This document shows positions 49,794 through 59,340 of a DNA stretch of 64,000 nt, piece after piece (within the stretch, counting starts at the first letter, position 1; each line of letters opens with the position of its first letter). The translations under genes were made by a program, and so were the position numbers. The DNA lies in contig CAJTTZ010000007.1 in the NCBI GenBank assembly GCA_910579505.1, forward strand, positions 127,658-191,657, read 5' to 3'. The stretch comes from an uncultured Lachnospiraceae bacterium (lineage in GTDB: Bacteria > Bacillota > Clostridia > Lachnospirales > Lachnospiraceae). The notes under the pieces were generated by a model. That model was not told where the DNA came from, made no database searches, and saw only the letters and a program-made list of their open reading frames with translations.

Positions 49794-51179
49794 TTAATCA
49801 ACCTCAGCCGGCTGCAGTTTAGACATCTGCTCCGCAAACTCTTCCGGCGTAATCTTGAGAGCCATAACCTGTGCAACCAGATCCTTGTAAGTCTCGGAAT
49901 CTTCCGCCGACAGAATGTTATCCCACCAGCTGATATAGGAAGTCCCTGTCTCCATCAGCGCCGCCGACTCTGTGTCAAGCGGTGTCAGGCTCGACGTATC
50001 CACGCCCGTGGTATCCCAACAGGGAAGACCTGCGCCCTGCTGATAGCCGACGATACCGATCTTCTCACTCAGATATTCCAGATATGCAACCGCTTCCTTC
50101 GGGTGCTCGCAGTTTGCATTGATATAGTAACCGTCAGAGCTTCCGCCCGAGAACTCCGTAATGCTTCCTGCACCGCCCGCAATAACCGGGAAAGGCACAC
50201 ATGTCACTTTGCCTTTGGTTGCCGCCGTATCTGCCTGAAATGCGGGATGTACCCAGTTCGCCTGGAATACCATAGCTCCCTGTCCTGCCGCAAATCCCTC
50301 GATCATCTCATCATAACTCATACTCATCATATTGTCGTTGAACGCATTTGCCTGAACCAGCTCCTGCAGCTTCTCCGCGCCCATGATAAAGCCCTCGGAG
50401 TTAAACTTGGTCGGATCGCCGAACGCTTCCATGATCGCCGCATTGCTTGCCGTTCTCGCAGAAATGATATCGTACCAGTACATGCCCGGCCATCTGTCCT
50501 TCTCCCCCATAAGGATCGGTGTGTAGCCGGCCGCATTCAGCTTATCCACCGCATCTAAAAGCTCATCCCAGTTGGTGGGAATTTTTGCCCCCGCCGCATC
50601 GAACATCTCCGTGTTGCAGTAAAGGTTCGCAAGGAATGTAATGGTGGGCAACGTGTACACCTTGCCGTCAAACGTACATCCGTCCAGCGTGCCGGGAAGC
50701 ACCTTGCTCTTTGTGTCCGGGCTTAAATACTCGTCAATCGGAAGCAGATAACCCGCGTCAATATAAGGTTTTACAAAACTGCCGCCGCTGAACATATAAG
50801 AGATATCCGGCGCCTCGCCAGCAGCAAAGGCGGTCTTAATCTTCGTCTTGTACTGTTCTCCCGTAACACCGTCCTGCTCAATTGTCACATTCGGGTGAAG
50901 CTCGTGGTACTCTGTAACGGACTCCTCGATAATCTTCTTGACAGGATCTGTGTCCGCCACGGACTGGTGCCAGATCGTGATCGTAATTTCCTCTTCGGAC
51001 GCTGCCGCCGTATCATCCGCTTTCGCCGGCGCCTCCGCCTCTGCTTCCTGTGTGGCTGCAGACGTATCCGCTTTCGCTTCGTCCGCAGGGGCACTGCCCG
51101 TACCGCCGCAGCCCACAAGCTGTACGGCCATGGATGTCGCCGCCAACAAAACAACTAACTTTTTCATCCTGTTTTTCAT
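49794..51179 (-). CDS. Extracellular sugar-binding lipoprotein
   Basis: A 461-residue family 1 solute-binding protein. The signal peptide ends in the lipobox QLVGCGGTG, followed by an Ala/Glu-rich linker to about 60 and the binding domain (EITITIWHQSVADTDPVKKI). The start at 51179 follows AAGGAGGGTAAA. A YesM/YesN-type two-component system lies immediately upstream and probably controls it. The sugar is unknown. Confidence 0.93.
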   Translation of the reverse strand: MKNRMKKLVVLLAATSMAVQLVGCGGTGSAPADEAKADTSAATQEAEAEAPAKADDTAAASEEEITITIWHQSVADTDPVKKIIEESVTEYHELHPNVTIEQDGVTGEQYKTKIKTAFAAGEAPDISYMFSGGSFVKPYIDAGYLLPIDEYLSPDTKSKVLPGTLDGCTFDGKVYTLPTITFLANLYCNTEMFDAAGAKIPTNWDELLDAVDKLNAAGYTPILMGEKDRWPGMYWYDIISARTASNAAIMEAFGDPTKFNSEGFIMGAEKLQELVQANAFNDNMMSMSYDEMIEGFAAGQGAMVFQANWVHPAFQADTAATKGKVTCVPFPVIAGGAGSITEFSGGSSDGYYINANCEHPKEAVAYLEYLSEKIGIVGYQQGAGLPCWDTTGVDTSSLTPLDTESAALMETGTSYISWWDNILSAEDSETYKDLVAQVMALKITPEEFAEQMSKLQPAEVD

Positions 51180-51435
51180 TTTACCCTCCTTATCAGAACA
51201 ACACTTTTTATATTGCAAAGGCCTTCTCTGTTTACTATTGTAAAACCTCCCCCGCCAGAAAAAAATTCACAATCACATATATTTATTTCATTATTCCTCT
51301 TTTTTACATGCTAAGTTTCACTTTTTTAACATCACTTTCATTATCCTGCAAAAACCGAGTGCCGCCGCGCTCGATTCAGAGAATGCTTCGTATTCTCCTT
51401 CAATGGTTCACTCTATCGTGCTTTTCCCATAGAGC
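51180..51435 (-). other. Spacer between yesN-type regulator and sugar-binding protein gene
   Basis: About 256 bases with no gene. It is AT-rich and has no promoter I can call with confidence; the YesN-type regulator may be needed for expression, which would fit a weak promoter. GAGAATGC/GCATTCTC (51380-51399) forms a small hairpin. The terminator of the upstream pair lies at its distal edge. Confidence 0.5.
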
Positions 51436-51476
51436 CAAAAAATCCCCGCAGACGCCTTTCACAGCCTGCGAGGATT
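51436..51476 (-). terminator. Terminator after the YesN-type regulator gene
   Basis: AATCCCCGCAG (51441-51451) pairs with CTGCGAGGATT (51466-51476) with one G-U, followed on the minus strand by a run of T. It lies 15 bases past the regulator stop. Confidence 0.8.
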
Positions 51477-51490
51477 CCCGTTATACGCTC

Positions 51491-53029
51491 CTACAAACAC
51501 ATCTTGCGGTACTCCGTCACGGAATACCCTGTCATTTTCCGAAACCAGATACTCAGATAGTGCGGGTCGTTAATGCCGATCCGATTGCCGATATCCCGGT
51601 CCAGCATCTCCGCATCCGTGGCAAGCAGTTCCAGCATCTTCCAGAACCGAAGCTCAGACAAAAGTTCGCTGTAGGACTTTCCTGTAAACCGCTTGAACAT
51701 TCTGCTTAACAGACTGCCGCTGATCGCATATCTGGATGCCAGATAGTTCATATTGATATCCGGGCTGCCCAGATTCTCCTGCAAGAAGTCTATCAGCTCC
51801 TTCATGGTGCGTCCCTTTTGCTGCTCCGCCTGCACCGCCTTCTCCATGGCAAGGACTGCCGTTGTCCTCTCCAGACACCTCGCCACATCCGTACTGCACC
51901 GGCACCATGTGAGAACCTCTTCCACATGAGCCAACTCTTCCGTCTGTCCCGTTCTGATACAGATACGCTTTAAAAGCTGTTCCGCGCCCTGTCTGGAATA
52001 CACGGCCTCCGTGCCCGCGTCTTTTACACAATCCAGAAAACAAGCCAACGCGGAAAGCGCCTCCTCGGTATTTCCGCCGTTAATATATTCCACCAGTTTC
52101 TGAAACTCGCCGTTCTCATGGACTTCCAAATTTTCTGCCCCACATGCCGCCTGTTTGCCGCCATACCTCTGGTACATATCTTCCAGCGCCGATACATACA
52201 GCGCCCGGATGCCGTCTGCATCAGCCATGCCCGCGCTTGTCCCATACCGAAAATGATACTGATATTTTTCCCGCAAGAGCTGCAGCAGCAAGTCAAAGCA
52301 CTCCCAGAAGGATTCGTTTTCGCCAATTCCCAAAAAGATGATCCTGCCCCACGGATCAACCACCACATGAATTTCCTGTTCATCCTTAAAAAACTGCCGT
52401 GATTCCTCATAGATATGCATCAGACACTCATGGTCGCTCAAGCTTTCCTGCACCGTAACCACGCCAAGCTTAACTTCTTCCTCCCCTTCCTTCGCAAACC
52501 TCACGCCATATTCAACCAGCTTCTGCCTGACTTCCTCATTGATCCCGTCACTCAACAGCAGCCTGCTGATATAAGTATTTCTGAGCAGCGGAATATTGCT
52601 CTGCCGTTCCTCCACCATCTTACGATGGGCCTCCTTTTTCTGCTTTTCCTCCCTGATCTGATTTGCCAGACGCTCTACGGACGCATTCAGCTCCTCCGTC
52701 TGCACGGGTTTCATCAGATAGTCATTGACGCCCGCTTTCAGACTCCTTCTGGCATACTCGAAGTCATTATATCCTGTCAAAATGATGATCTTTATATCCG
52801 GCAGAATCCTTGTGCACTGTTCGCTGAAGCTGATGCCATCCACCCCCGGCATACAGATATCGCTGATGATAATGTCCGGCTTCAGCTCCTCAAGCTTTTC
52901 CACCGCCATTCCCGCGCTGGAGAACTCCCCAACGATTTCCAAATCAAGCGCTTCCGTATTCAGTTTCATCCGAACCAGTTTTCTGATCAACACCTCATCA
53001 TCCAGAAGTATCACTCTCAGTCTGTCCAT
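51491..53029 (-). CDS. YesN-type response regulator, AraC output domain
   Basis: 512 residues. The receiver is at 1-120, with acidic DDE, phospho-Asp D57 in ISDICMPG and a KPV lysine. A long middle region follows. The AraC HTH pair is at about 410-510 (LASRYAISGSLLSRMFKRFT, IGNRIGINDPHYLSIWFRKM). It overlaps the kinase gene by 32 bases. It should activate the downstream sugar ABC operon. Confidence 0.93.
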   Translation of the reverse strand: MDRLRVILLDDEVLIRKLVRMKLNTEALDLEIVGEFSSAGMAVEKLEELKPDIIISDICMPGVDGISFSEQCTRILPDIKIIILTGYNDFEYARRSLKAGVNDYLMKPVQTEELNASVERLANQIREEKQKKEAHRKMVEERQSNIPLLRNTYISRLLLSDGINEEVRQKLVEYGVRFAKEGEEEVKLGVVTVQESLSDHECLMHIYEESRQFFKDEQEIHVVVDPWGRIIFLGIGENESFWECFDLLLQLLREKYQYHFRYGTSAGMADADGIRALYVSALEDMYQRYGGKQAACGAENLEVHENGEFQKLVEYINGGNTEEALSALACFLDCVKDAGTEAVYSRQGAEQLLKRICIRTGQTEELAHVEEVLTWCRCSTDVARCLERTTAVLAMEKAVQAEQQKGRTMKELIDFLQENLGSPDINMNYLASRYAISGSLLSRMFKRFTGKSYSELLSELRFWKMLELLATDAEMLDRDIGNRIGINDPHYLSIWFRKMTGYSVTEYRKMCL

Positions 53030-54743
53030 CTTCCTGCTCCTTCAATTTACAAAGCCCGATCTGCAGATGTATCTCCGTACAGGCCCCATTGCCGACCGCA
53101 AATGTAAAGTTTTCATCATACAATAAGCGCAGCCTCTCAATCGTTCCGCGAAGCCCCAGACTCTTTCCCCGTTTGGGCTCCTCGCTCCGATGCAGGTCCC
53201 GGATCACCTCATCCGGCACTCCCGCGCCGTTATCCTTTACCACAATATGCAGATTTTCTCCCTGCGCATAGGCCGCCAGACTGATGATGCCATATCGCTC
53301 CTCACCCCTGATCCCATGCTGAAACGAGTTCTCAATGAGCGGCTGGATCGTCAGTTTCGGCAGCAGATATTTTTCACAGGTCTCTTCCAATTGAAACTCA
53401 CATTCAAAGGAATCTTCAAACCGTATCTTCATAATATCCACATAATCCTTCGCGATCTGAAACTCTTCTTTTAAAGACAGCATCTCCCGTCCGCCGCTGA
53501 CTGATTTACGGTAAAATTTCCCGAGCGCTTCCACAAGCTCACAGACCTTCTGGCTCTCTCCCATCATGGCAAGCGCCTGTATGGAATCTAACGTATTATA
53601 GAGAAAATGCGGCTTCATCTGCTCCTGCATCTCGTTCATTTCTACCTGCCGGATTCTTCTCTGCTTGTCAATCGTGCTCTGGATCAGCCGCTCGATCTGT
53701 TCCACCATACGGTTATATCCCTTAAACAATATCTGAAACTCATCTAACAGCGGTTTGCTTGTAATGCGGCCAAACCGCCCATGCTCCGTCTCCTCCATCG
53801 CCTGCACCATATCCTGGATCGGCCCGGTAAGCATAGTGGAAATCGCTGCTGCACCGATCAGAATCAAAATACCGATGGCGGCAATCAGCCCGATATTAAA
53901 CCTGACGATTTCACTGGCGTCACGGTTCGTCTGCGCCTGCGTATACCGAATAATCTTCCACCCGCTGTAGGGCGCCAGAACACCCGCTGCCGTGTACTCC
54001 CTGCCATGGATCGTCGTCTTACGCAAAAACTCCGTGCGCCCTTCCGACAGTTCTCCTGCAATATACCGTATCTCGTCCTCCTCAGAAATATTTCCCCGAA
54101 TCAGAAGAATGTTATCCTTCTCATCCAACACCACAATTTCCTCAGACTCCATATCAATGACATCCTCCAGAATCTGATTCAGGAACTCACAGCTTAAGTC
54201 CACGCCGATTACGCCGAGGCTCTCAAAATTATCCAGGCTGTTATAAGATCTGACTAAAGAGATGCTGTTATCGTCCGCCGACTTACTGGTATGTATCTCG
54301 TACTTCCCGTAAGGTTTCCTCAACTCATCGTATTCCCTGCTGGCATCCTCCATATGGAAATTCGCGCTTCCGCCGACTGTCAGTTTCTGCCCCTTCCCGT
54401 CAATCAGCCAGACAGCTTCCACATAGTCGGAGAATTGAAAAATGGAATATATCTTTTTAATCACATTGGACTGTCCCGACACGTTGGAGAGCAGGTCCCC
54501 GCTCCCCATCTGTGTCTGGACGACGTTATCCGCTATGAGCATTTTGGAATAATCGTCCGCGTTTTTTAAAATAGAATTTAACGACGTTTCCAAGGAATGA
54601 AGTACCTTGATATTCTCCTCCCCCAGAATCCGTTCCTCGTACTTCTTGTAGTGGAAGTTGAATACAAGGGTATATATGATAATGATGGTAAAGATAACAA
54701 ATCCCAGCGCGGCAATAATCTTCCTGCTTAACTTGTGTTTCAT
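52998..54743 (-). CDS. YesM-type sensor histidine kinase
   Basis: 581 residues: a membrane segment at about 12-32, an extracytoplasmic dCache-like sensor to about 280, a second membrane segment, HAMP, and a His_kinase domain with the phospho-His in EMQEQMKPHFLYNTLDSIQA, followed by an ATPase with IENSFQHGI and DNGAGVPDE. I place the start at 54743 (MKHKLSRK), which has GGGGA upstream; frames opening earlier lack a good ribosome site. The YesM/YesN pair senses carbohydrate in related systems. Confidence 0.9.
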   Translation of the reverse strand: MKHKLSRKIIAALGFVIFTIIIIYTLVFNFHYKKYEERILGEENIKVLHSLETSLNSILKNADDYSKMLIADNVVQTQMGSGDLLSNVSGQSNVIKKIYSIFQFSDYVEAVWLIDGKGQKLTVGGSANFHMEDASREYDELRKPYGKYEIHTSKSADDNSISLVRSYNSLDNFESLGVIGVDLSCEFLNQILEDVIDMESEEIVVLDEKDNILLIRGNISEEDEIRYIAGELSEGRTEFLRKTTIHGREYTAAGVLAPYSGWKIIRYTQAQTNRDASEIVRFNIGLIAAIGILILIGAAAISTMLTGPIQDMVQAMEETEHGRFGRITSKPLLDEFQILFKGYNRMVEQIERLIQSTIDKQRRIRQVEMNEMQEQMKPHFLYNTLDSIQALAMMGESQKVCELVEALGKFYRKSVSGGREMLSLKEEFQIAKDYVDIMKIRFEDSFECEFQLEETCEKYLLPKLTIQPLIENSFQHGIRGEERYGIISLAAYAQGENLHIVVKDNGAGVPDEVIRDLHRSEEPKRGKSLGLRGTIERLRLLYDENFTFAVGNGACTEIHLQIGLCKLKEQEDGQTESDTSG

Positions 54744-55010
54744 CTTCGGTTCCCCGCTCCCCCTCATATCTATAAATTCACCGAAACACATTTATTGTAA
54801 CATCAGCCATATGCCTGTTCAATGATCTGATTATACTATTTTATGCCCGCCCTATATGTCAGTCTGACGTATAATCCTCTCCGCTATGGCATCAACCATA
54901 CCAGTACAATCATTTTGCATATGGAACACTTCCTATAATTATCAGCCATATGTAAAATATTGTCTACCGCCAGCATTTTCCTAAAAAACTGCGTTCCAAA
55001 TTTTTATATG
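54744..55010 (-). other. Spacer upstream of the YesM-type kinase
   Basis: About 267 AT-rich bases with no gene. TATAAT at 54836-54831 on the minus strand is a candidate -10, but no good -35 stands at 17 bases. Confidence 0.3.
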
Positions 55011-55694
55011 TCAGTTAGAAGAACTAAAACCGAGTTCCTTTGATCCATATAGCAGCCGTAACATATTGGCATAATATTTCATTTTCCCATTCTTTTCCTC
55101 AACTGCATGTTTGTATACCTCTTCTAAATAGTTAAATCTCTTTAGGTTTCCCTCATTAATTAAGGCATCACTTTTTCTATAATTAACAGATTTTGTAAAA
55201 TACCCTTTTATAATTGCGCGGATAATATCATCCTCATAAGCTTTCCTCAACTCAATTTCATTCAATCTGTGAAGTTCACTGTATTTAATACGGACCATGT
55301 CTGCCCCTATATTTGAAACAATACCGTTCTTATAATAATCCAGCTTTTTTTGTTCATCCATATCATGATTGGGACCATCAAATTCTACCACTGCAACAGG
55401 AACATAATGCATCCTATTTTTATACTCGTATACTTCCTCAAAAATGAAGTCAAATTTCATCCATTTGTACTTATTCTTGTAATATCCCTTAAACTCTTCG
55501 TCTTTAACTTCCACATAATTCTCCAATGCTTGCTGTGGCGTAAGGCGTATCTGCATATATTTTTCCAGATCATAATCGTTCAAAATACGGTTTAATATTA
55601 AGCATACTTTTTCTTCACTCTTGCTGTCAAAACGGCTTGTTCTGACGCTTGCGTATGTACCTTGCCTGAAATATTTTTCATAATCTGTACTCAT
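55011..55694 (-). CDS. DUF2726-like protein, PD-(D/E)XK nuclease type
   Basis: 227 codons with the stop, starting MSTDYEKYFR after AGAGGGGAATATT. The central part has KFDFIFEE, then VPVAVVEFDGPNHD and KLDYYKNGIVSN, arranged like the D...E-x-D motif of DUF2726 and other PD-(D/E)XK nucleases. It is AT-rich, has no visible partner, and begins the accessory region. A DNA-processing role is inferred from the fold only. Confidence 0.7.
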   Translation of the reverse strand: MSTDYEKYFRQGTYASVRTSRFDSKSEEKVCLILNRILNDYDLEKYMQIRLTPQQALENYVEVKDEEFKGYYKNKYKWMKFDFIFEEVYEYKNRMHYVPVAVVEFDGPNHDMDEQKKLDYYKNGIVSNIGADMVRIKYSELHRLNEIELRKAYEDDIIRAIIKGYFTKSVNYRKSDALINEGNLKRFNYLEEVYKHAVEEKNGKMKYYANMLRLLYGSKELGFSSSN

Positions 55695-55979
55695 AATATT
55701 CCCCTCTTCTAAATAGCAAGTTTCAGAAAAAAAATCTGATACAGCATCCCACAAATTTCTCGACAATTCAAATATAGCATTTCTGCTTTGTTGATTTTCA
55801 AGGCTTTTTCGGTGATATGCACCCTGTATCTGAGGTTTTGCGGGTTTTTGTTATCATGGTGTTATCACGAAGCATTAAATATCCAGTAAACATACCAGCT
55901 ATCCCCTCATCAAAAAGCTAAACGCTGTTTCGCTTTTTGAATTTCCGAAACACTGTTTAGGCAATTGTTTTTTAACATT
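55695..55979. other. Gene-poor AT-rich spacer
   Basis: No gene is visible. Bases 55794-55813 read, on the minus strand, ACCG then AAAAAGCCTTGAAAAT, a 14-base match in inverse orientation to the right end of the mobilizable element. GTTATCA occurs twice within about 20 bases near 55850-55866. Confidence 0.35.
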
Positions 55980-56153
55980 TTAATCTTCTTCTGACAAATT
56001 TACATCAATACGATAAACTATATTGTTGACACTCCCCTCTGCCACTATATATCTTGTACCTGTGAGCATCTTAAAATATCTTCTTACAGTTGCGGCAGAC
56101 TTGCCCGTAACTGCTTCTGCTTCTTTAGGAGTGATTTTTCCATGTTCTTCCAT
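55980..56153 (-). pseudogene. C-terminal fragment of an AlbA/Schlafen-type helicase-like protein
   Basis: The minus strand encodes MEEHGKITPKEAEAVTGKSA followed by ATVRRYFKMLTGTRYIVAEG and VNNIVYRIDVNLSEED, then stop. This is a winged-helix tail like that of ATP-binding AlbA_2 proteins. The rest of the gene is missing and the upstream frame closes within about 40 bases, with no ribosome site. It is probably a remnant. Confidence 0.45.
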
Positions 56154-56219
56154 AAAACCAACAAACCCGAATCTCTACCGGCACATCCTCTTTATAATTT
56201 TTGTGTATCTCCTCTTATT

Positions 56220-56239
56220 ACATGGTGCTAACACCATGT
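56220..56239. repeat. Short palindrome
   Basis: ACATGGTG pairs with CACCATGT around a 4-base loop. Its role is not known; it may be a small operator or a leader hairpin. Confidence 0.3.
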
Positions 56240-56305
56240 ATAAATAACATTAACAAGGAAAAATCAATTCGTTGTTCTCCACCACTCTAATCAGCAAACT
56301 GAAAG

Positions 56306-56977
56306 TTATAGTAAATAACCCATAGCGATGAAAAGATAGCTATACAAGCATTTTCTATTTAATCTTAAATACATTACGCCACTAAGAACAGAAAATATCA
56401 TAGTAGAAATTCCGTTCCAAATTTCAAGTCCTACTCCTCTTGATACGAAATGAAACGCTCCCCATGTCATAGCCAAAATAATACCACCAAAAGGAATGGG
56501 GCTTTCTTTTTTCAACAAGGTTTCAATCGCTTTTTGCCCATATATTATGATTAGAATAACAAGCAGCACTTCAAATATATAGTATAAATATTGCGCGCAA
56601 AATTGGAATACAGTTTTACCCTGTGCTTCTCCTACAATCTTTAATGTATGCCAATCAATGAAAGTCATAATTTTGCAGCCAATGAAACAAGCAAGCGTAA
56701 CGATCCAACTTTTCGAGGAAATCTTATCCCTTTTGTTCCCCCTTTCCGGGAAATGATAATGCTTTCTTGAAAAAAGCAGGAGAACACCAATGAAAAACGC
56801 CCACATAAAAACCATTATGATACAATGAATACTTCTTTGGTGCGTTGTGTAATTCTGTATATCTACATGTAGAAATGTAACTTCAATTGCAAATATTGAC
56901 AGATATTCAAGCATAAACGCTCCAAATGAGAGCAGGCTCATCCATAAATATTTTGTCCATTTTACTTTTCTAACCAT
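56306..56977 (-). CDS. Integral membrane protein with partial CPBP-like motif
   Basis: 223 residues, about seven membrane segments. GGIILAMTWGAFHFVSRGVG near the C-terminus is like the second CPBP (CAAX/bacteriocin-protection) motif, but the EExxxR motif is absent. So it may be a degenerate CPBP protease or an unrelated membrane protein. The ATG at 56977 follows AAGGTGAGGATA. It lies just outside the mobilizable element. Confidence 0.55.
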   Translation of the reverse strand: MVRKVKWTKYLWMSLLSFGAFMLEYLSIFAIEVTFLHVDIQNYTTHQRSIHCIIMVFMWAFFIGVLLLFSRKHYHFPERGNKRDKISSKSWIVTLACFIGCKIMTFIDWHTLKIVGEAQGKTVFQFCAQYLYYIFEVLLVILIIIYGQKAIETLLKKESPIPFGGIILAMTWGAFHFVSRGVGLEIWNGISTMIFSVLSGVMYLRLNRKCLYSYLFIAMGYLL

Positions 56978-57303
56978 TATCCTCACCTTATAAAATTCAA
57001 TTTCTTATTATACTTGACTTCCCGACAAATTGGAATTCTGATAAGACATAATTTATAGCATTTATTAACTGTTATATCTTATCTTCAAAAAGTTCGCAAA
57101 CCCTTGAAAATGCTAAATTTATAGCAAGTGAGTTTGCCCCTATGCTTTCCCTCGTATTATATCCTTTTCCCTCATATTATGAACTCTCATAAGGGCAAAA
57201 ATAAGGGAAAGAAAAACCTATAACAAATTATAACACAGAGTAAATTTGGCAGGAAGAACTGATTGCAATGCTTTCACAATATTTTAGGGAAAGGACAAAT
57301 AAG
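56978..57303. other. Left junction region of the mobilizable element
   Basis: No gene is visible. This region holds the candidate left attachment repeat (57095-57111) and arm-type repeats TTTCCCTCGTATTAT (57146-57160), TTTCCCTCATATTAT (57166-57180) and ATAAGGGCAAAAATAAGGG (57189-57207). Confidence 0.55.
57095..57111 (+). repeat. Candidate left attachment site
   Basis: CGCAAACCCTTGAAAAT is in direct orientation with CGCAAAGCCTTGAAAAT at 63887-63903, 16 of 17 bases identical. The pair encloses the integrase, excisionase and relaxase genes, and the arm-type repeats lie inside it at both ends, as in integrated elements. Confidence 0.6.
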
Positions 57304-57543
57304 ATGAATATCATATATGCAGAATACAACATACACCACGACAGTATAGACATAGCAACTACCGCAGGATATCTTCTTAGGATTGACTGTTGGGAAGCTG
57401 AGAAAAAATTAAAAACTACTCCCTGCTCTGAATATGCTTTAAATGCCCTTGCTATTGATGAACCATTAGAATATGCTCGTCTTTACCTTGAGGGCAATAT
57501 GCAGATGTGGGTAGATGCAGAGGATTCTCTGGAATTATGGTAA
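57304..57543 (+). CDS. DUF6061-like small protein
   Basis: A 79-residue acidic protein starting MNIIYAEYNIHHDSIDIATT, with LRIDCWEAE and a PLEYARLYLEGNMQMWVDAE tail. It resembles small DUF6061 proteins common in mobile elements of gut Firmicutes. The start at 57304 has AAAGGAC upstream. The function is unknown. Confidence 0.6.
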   Translation: MNIIYAEYNIHHDSIDIATTAGYLLRIDCWEAEKKLKTTPCSEYALNALAIDEPLEYARLYLEGNMQMWVDAEDSLELW

Positions 57544-57641
57544 TAGACAAGACTTTAGGGATAGCACCCTATTTTTTATAATACAGAGGGGCGGCAGCAC
57601 TTTAGGCTGTCGCTCCTTGATTACCCACCAGTAAAACCAGA

Positions 57642-57713
57642 CGGAGCTGTCAACGGCGGCGCGAAGCGGCGTTCATTTTACCGTTGACTGATCCCGCTGG
57701 TTTTGCTATTTAG
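57642..57713. repeat. Long imperfect hairpin
   Basis: AAAACCAG (57642-57649) pairs with CTGGTTTT (57706-57713), and GTCAACGG (57658-57665) with CCGTTGAC (57690-57697), with GC-rich repeats of GGCG in the loop. It may be a structured RNA or an element-specific site. It lies between the DUF6061-like gene and the next gene. Confidence 0.5.
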
Positions 57714-57778
57714 CTTTGTATAAAACCTCATTTACACATAAAGATAAACTGTCCCTTATTTGTTAGATAGACTGGAGA

Positions 57779-58129
57779 TTAATCAAAAAACTTTCCCCGA
57801 AAAAAATTCTTATTACCCAACGGTTTTGCTGTAAGCCTAAATAGAACACATCCGTCTGGACACATAATAACTTTACTGAATTTACTATCACCACCTATAT
57901 TTTCCAAATTGCCGCCACTTCTGACAGCTTCCATAATTGGATACATCATCATCATTACTTTGGAACATATACCCAGTCCCTGTGAATTTACAGGACATCC
58001 ATAGGTGCAAGTATATTTATCTCCGATTTCCTCGCCATTTCGGCAAAATCTTTCTGTTTCTTCATTATCTTTATTAAAACCTATTACTTCAATTTCCCAT
58101 ACATATTCCTCGTCATACCATTTTTTCAT
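57779..58129 (-). CDS. TIGR04076-family-like protein
   Basis: A 116-residue protein with CTYGCPVNSQGLGICSKVMM, IMEAVRSGG and IMCPDGCVLFRLT. The cysteine pattern and the closing CPDG...F match the TIGR04076 family, which has an unknown function. It is a cargo gene in the mobilizable element. Confidence 0.6.
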   Translation of the reverse strand: MKKWYDEEYVWEIEVIGFNKDNEETERFCRNGEEIGDKYTCTYGCPVNSQGLGICSKVMMMMYPIMEAVRSGGNLENIGGDSKFSKVIMCPDGCVLFRLTAKPLGNKNFFRGKFFD

Positions 58130-58323
58130 AATAATTTCCTCCGTTGAAATTTACATTTATATTTTCAAGAACATACAAAACATGTTCTTTTATAAGACAT
58201 TAACCTTTTGGGAAATATCAAATCTCATAATAGCTAAAAAGCAATCATAAAAAAATCTACTTGCGATATATCTTTCACTGTTATTTGTATATGATCTATA
58301 AACGGTTGAATAATCTTTACCTT

Positions 58324-59073
58324 TTAATCTATCAACCAATACTTTGAACCGTCTTTGGCACGCTCCATAAATCCGTACATAATCAAATAGCGTCTAAGCG
58401 TCATGTAATCTTCATAAATCGGTTTTAAAATTTGATTTATTTCTTTTTCGCTATATGTTTCACCCTTTTCAAATTGCTCTGCTATTTTAGTGAGAATAAC
58501 CACTTTATTCTTTTCTTTTGGTGAAAACGTTTTTAAAACTAGAGGGTTAAAACTGCTAAAAAAGTTTTCTAATATACGCAGTCTCTCCGGCTCGGTTATT
58601 AAATAGCGATCATCAACATAGCTGGCATGGTTGTGAATTGGCATAATTGCATTTTCGGAAACTTCTTTTAATCCTAATGATTGTTCATATATAGCCAAGT
58701 AATATTTTGCTTGCTTTGCTTTCTCACGAAATGTAAAACGGTGCCGTCGAATTGTAGCTTCCGTAACACCTAATTTGCTTGCCATTTCTTTATCTGATAT
58801 ACCAGAAGCAAAAAGCAAAATTAAATCTTTCTGGTTTTGTGTCAGAGTATTATATTTTGTGTCAGCAGAAATTAATTGCGACAAGTTACTACCGTGTATA
58901 ATTTCAATATGTTTTGAAACAGCATGTTCAGCTGTATAAAAATTATTGCTGATTGAATAAATTTGTCCCACTTCAAAATTCTGCGCACAATAGTTACAAA
59001 TATAAATTTCATGCTCTTTATCATACCTATATCCTTTTTTCAACTCATCTAAAGTAATTTTACTATAGTCCAT
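58324..59073 (-). CDS. Regulator with zinc-finger-like N-terminus, LuxR-type HTH and DUF2087
   Basis: 249 residues. Residues 26-61 look like a zinc finger (CNYC ... H ... H). Residues about 72-115 are an HTH (LTQNQKDLILLFASGISDKE, KLGVTEATIRRHRFTFREKA). Residues about 180-245 are DUF2087 (FSPKEKNKVVILTKIAEQFE, ETYSEKEINQILKPIYEDYM). This arrangement is found in Firmicutes regulators of unknown target. Its promoter region carries two candidate operators, which suggests self-control. Confidence 0.8.
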   Translation of the reverse strand: MDYSKITLDELKKGYRYDKEHEIYICNYCAQNFEVGQIYSISNNFYTAEHAVSKHIEIIHGSNLSQLISADTKYNTLTQNQKDLILLFASGISDKEMASKLGVTEATIRRHRFTFREKAKQAKYYLAIYEQSLGLKEVSENAIMPIHNHASYVDDRYLITEPERLRILENFFSSFNPLVLKTFSPKEKNKVVILTKIAEQFEKGETYSEKEINQILKPIYEDYMTLRRYLIMYGFMERAKDGSKYWLID

Positions 59074-59089
59074 ATCTCACCGTCCTTAA

Positions 59090-59140
59090 TGTTTACCTAT
59101 TTTGTAAACATATTATATTATTGTTTATTTGTTTTGTCAA
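59090..59140 (-). promoter_or_regulatory. Promoter and operators of the DUF2087 regulator
   Basis: Minus-strand TTGACA (59140-59135), 17 bases, TATAAT (59117-59112), both consensus. TGTTTAC (59090-59096) and GTAAACA (59104-59110) form a perfect inverted repeat with 7 bases between, just past the -10. A second TAAACA/TGTTTA pair (59105-59110 and 59122-59127) overlaps the -10. Self-repression is inferred. Confidence 0.75.
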
Positions 59141-59340
59141 TATTTTTAAATTATATAGAATTTTTCTTCTCATTCAAATAATATGTTCTATATAAGCTGC
59201 TAATAGTTACTGTACAGACATATTCAAAAGGAATAATGAACTGTAGCGAATAACTATGGCAAAAAATTTGTACTACTTTACGACTTCAAGGCTTTTAGAT
59301 AAGCCACGAAGGCATTACAGATAGCATGCAAGAAGGGCGA

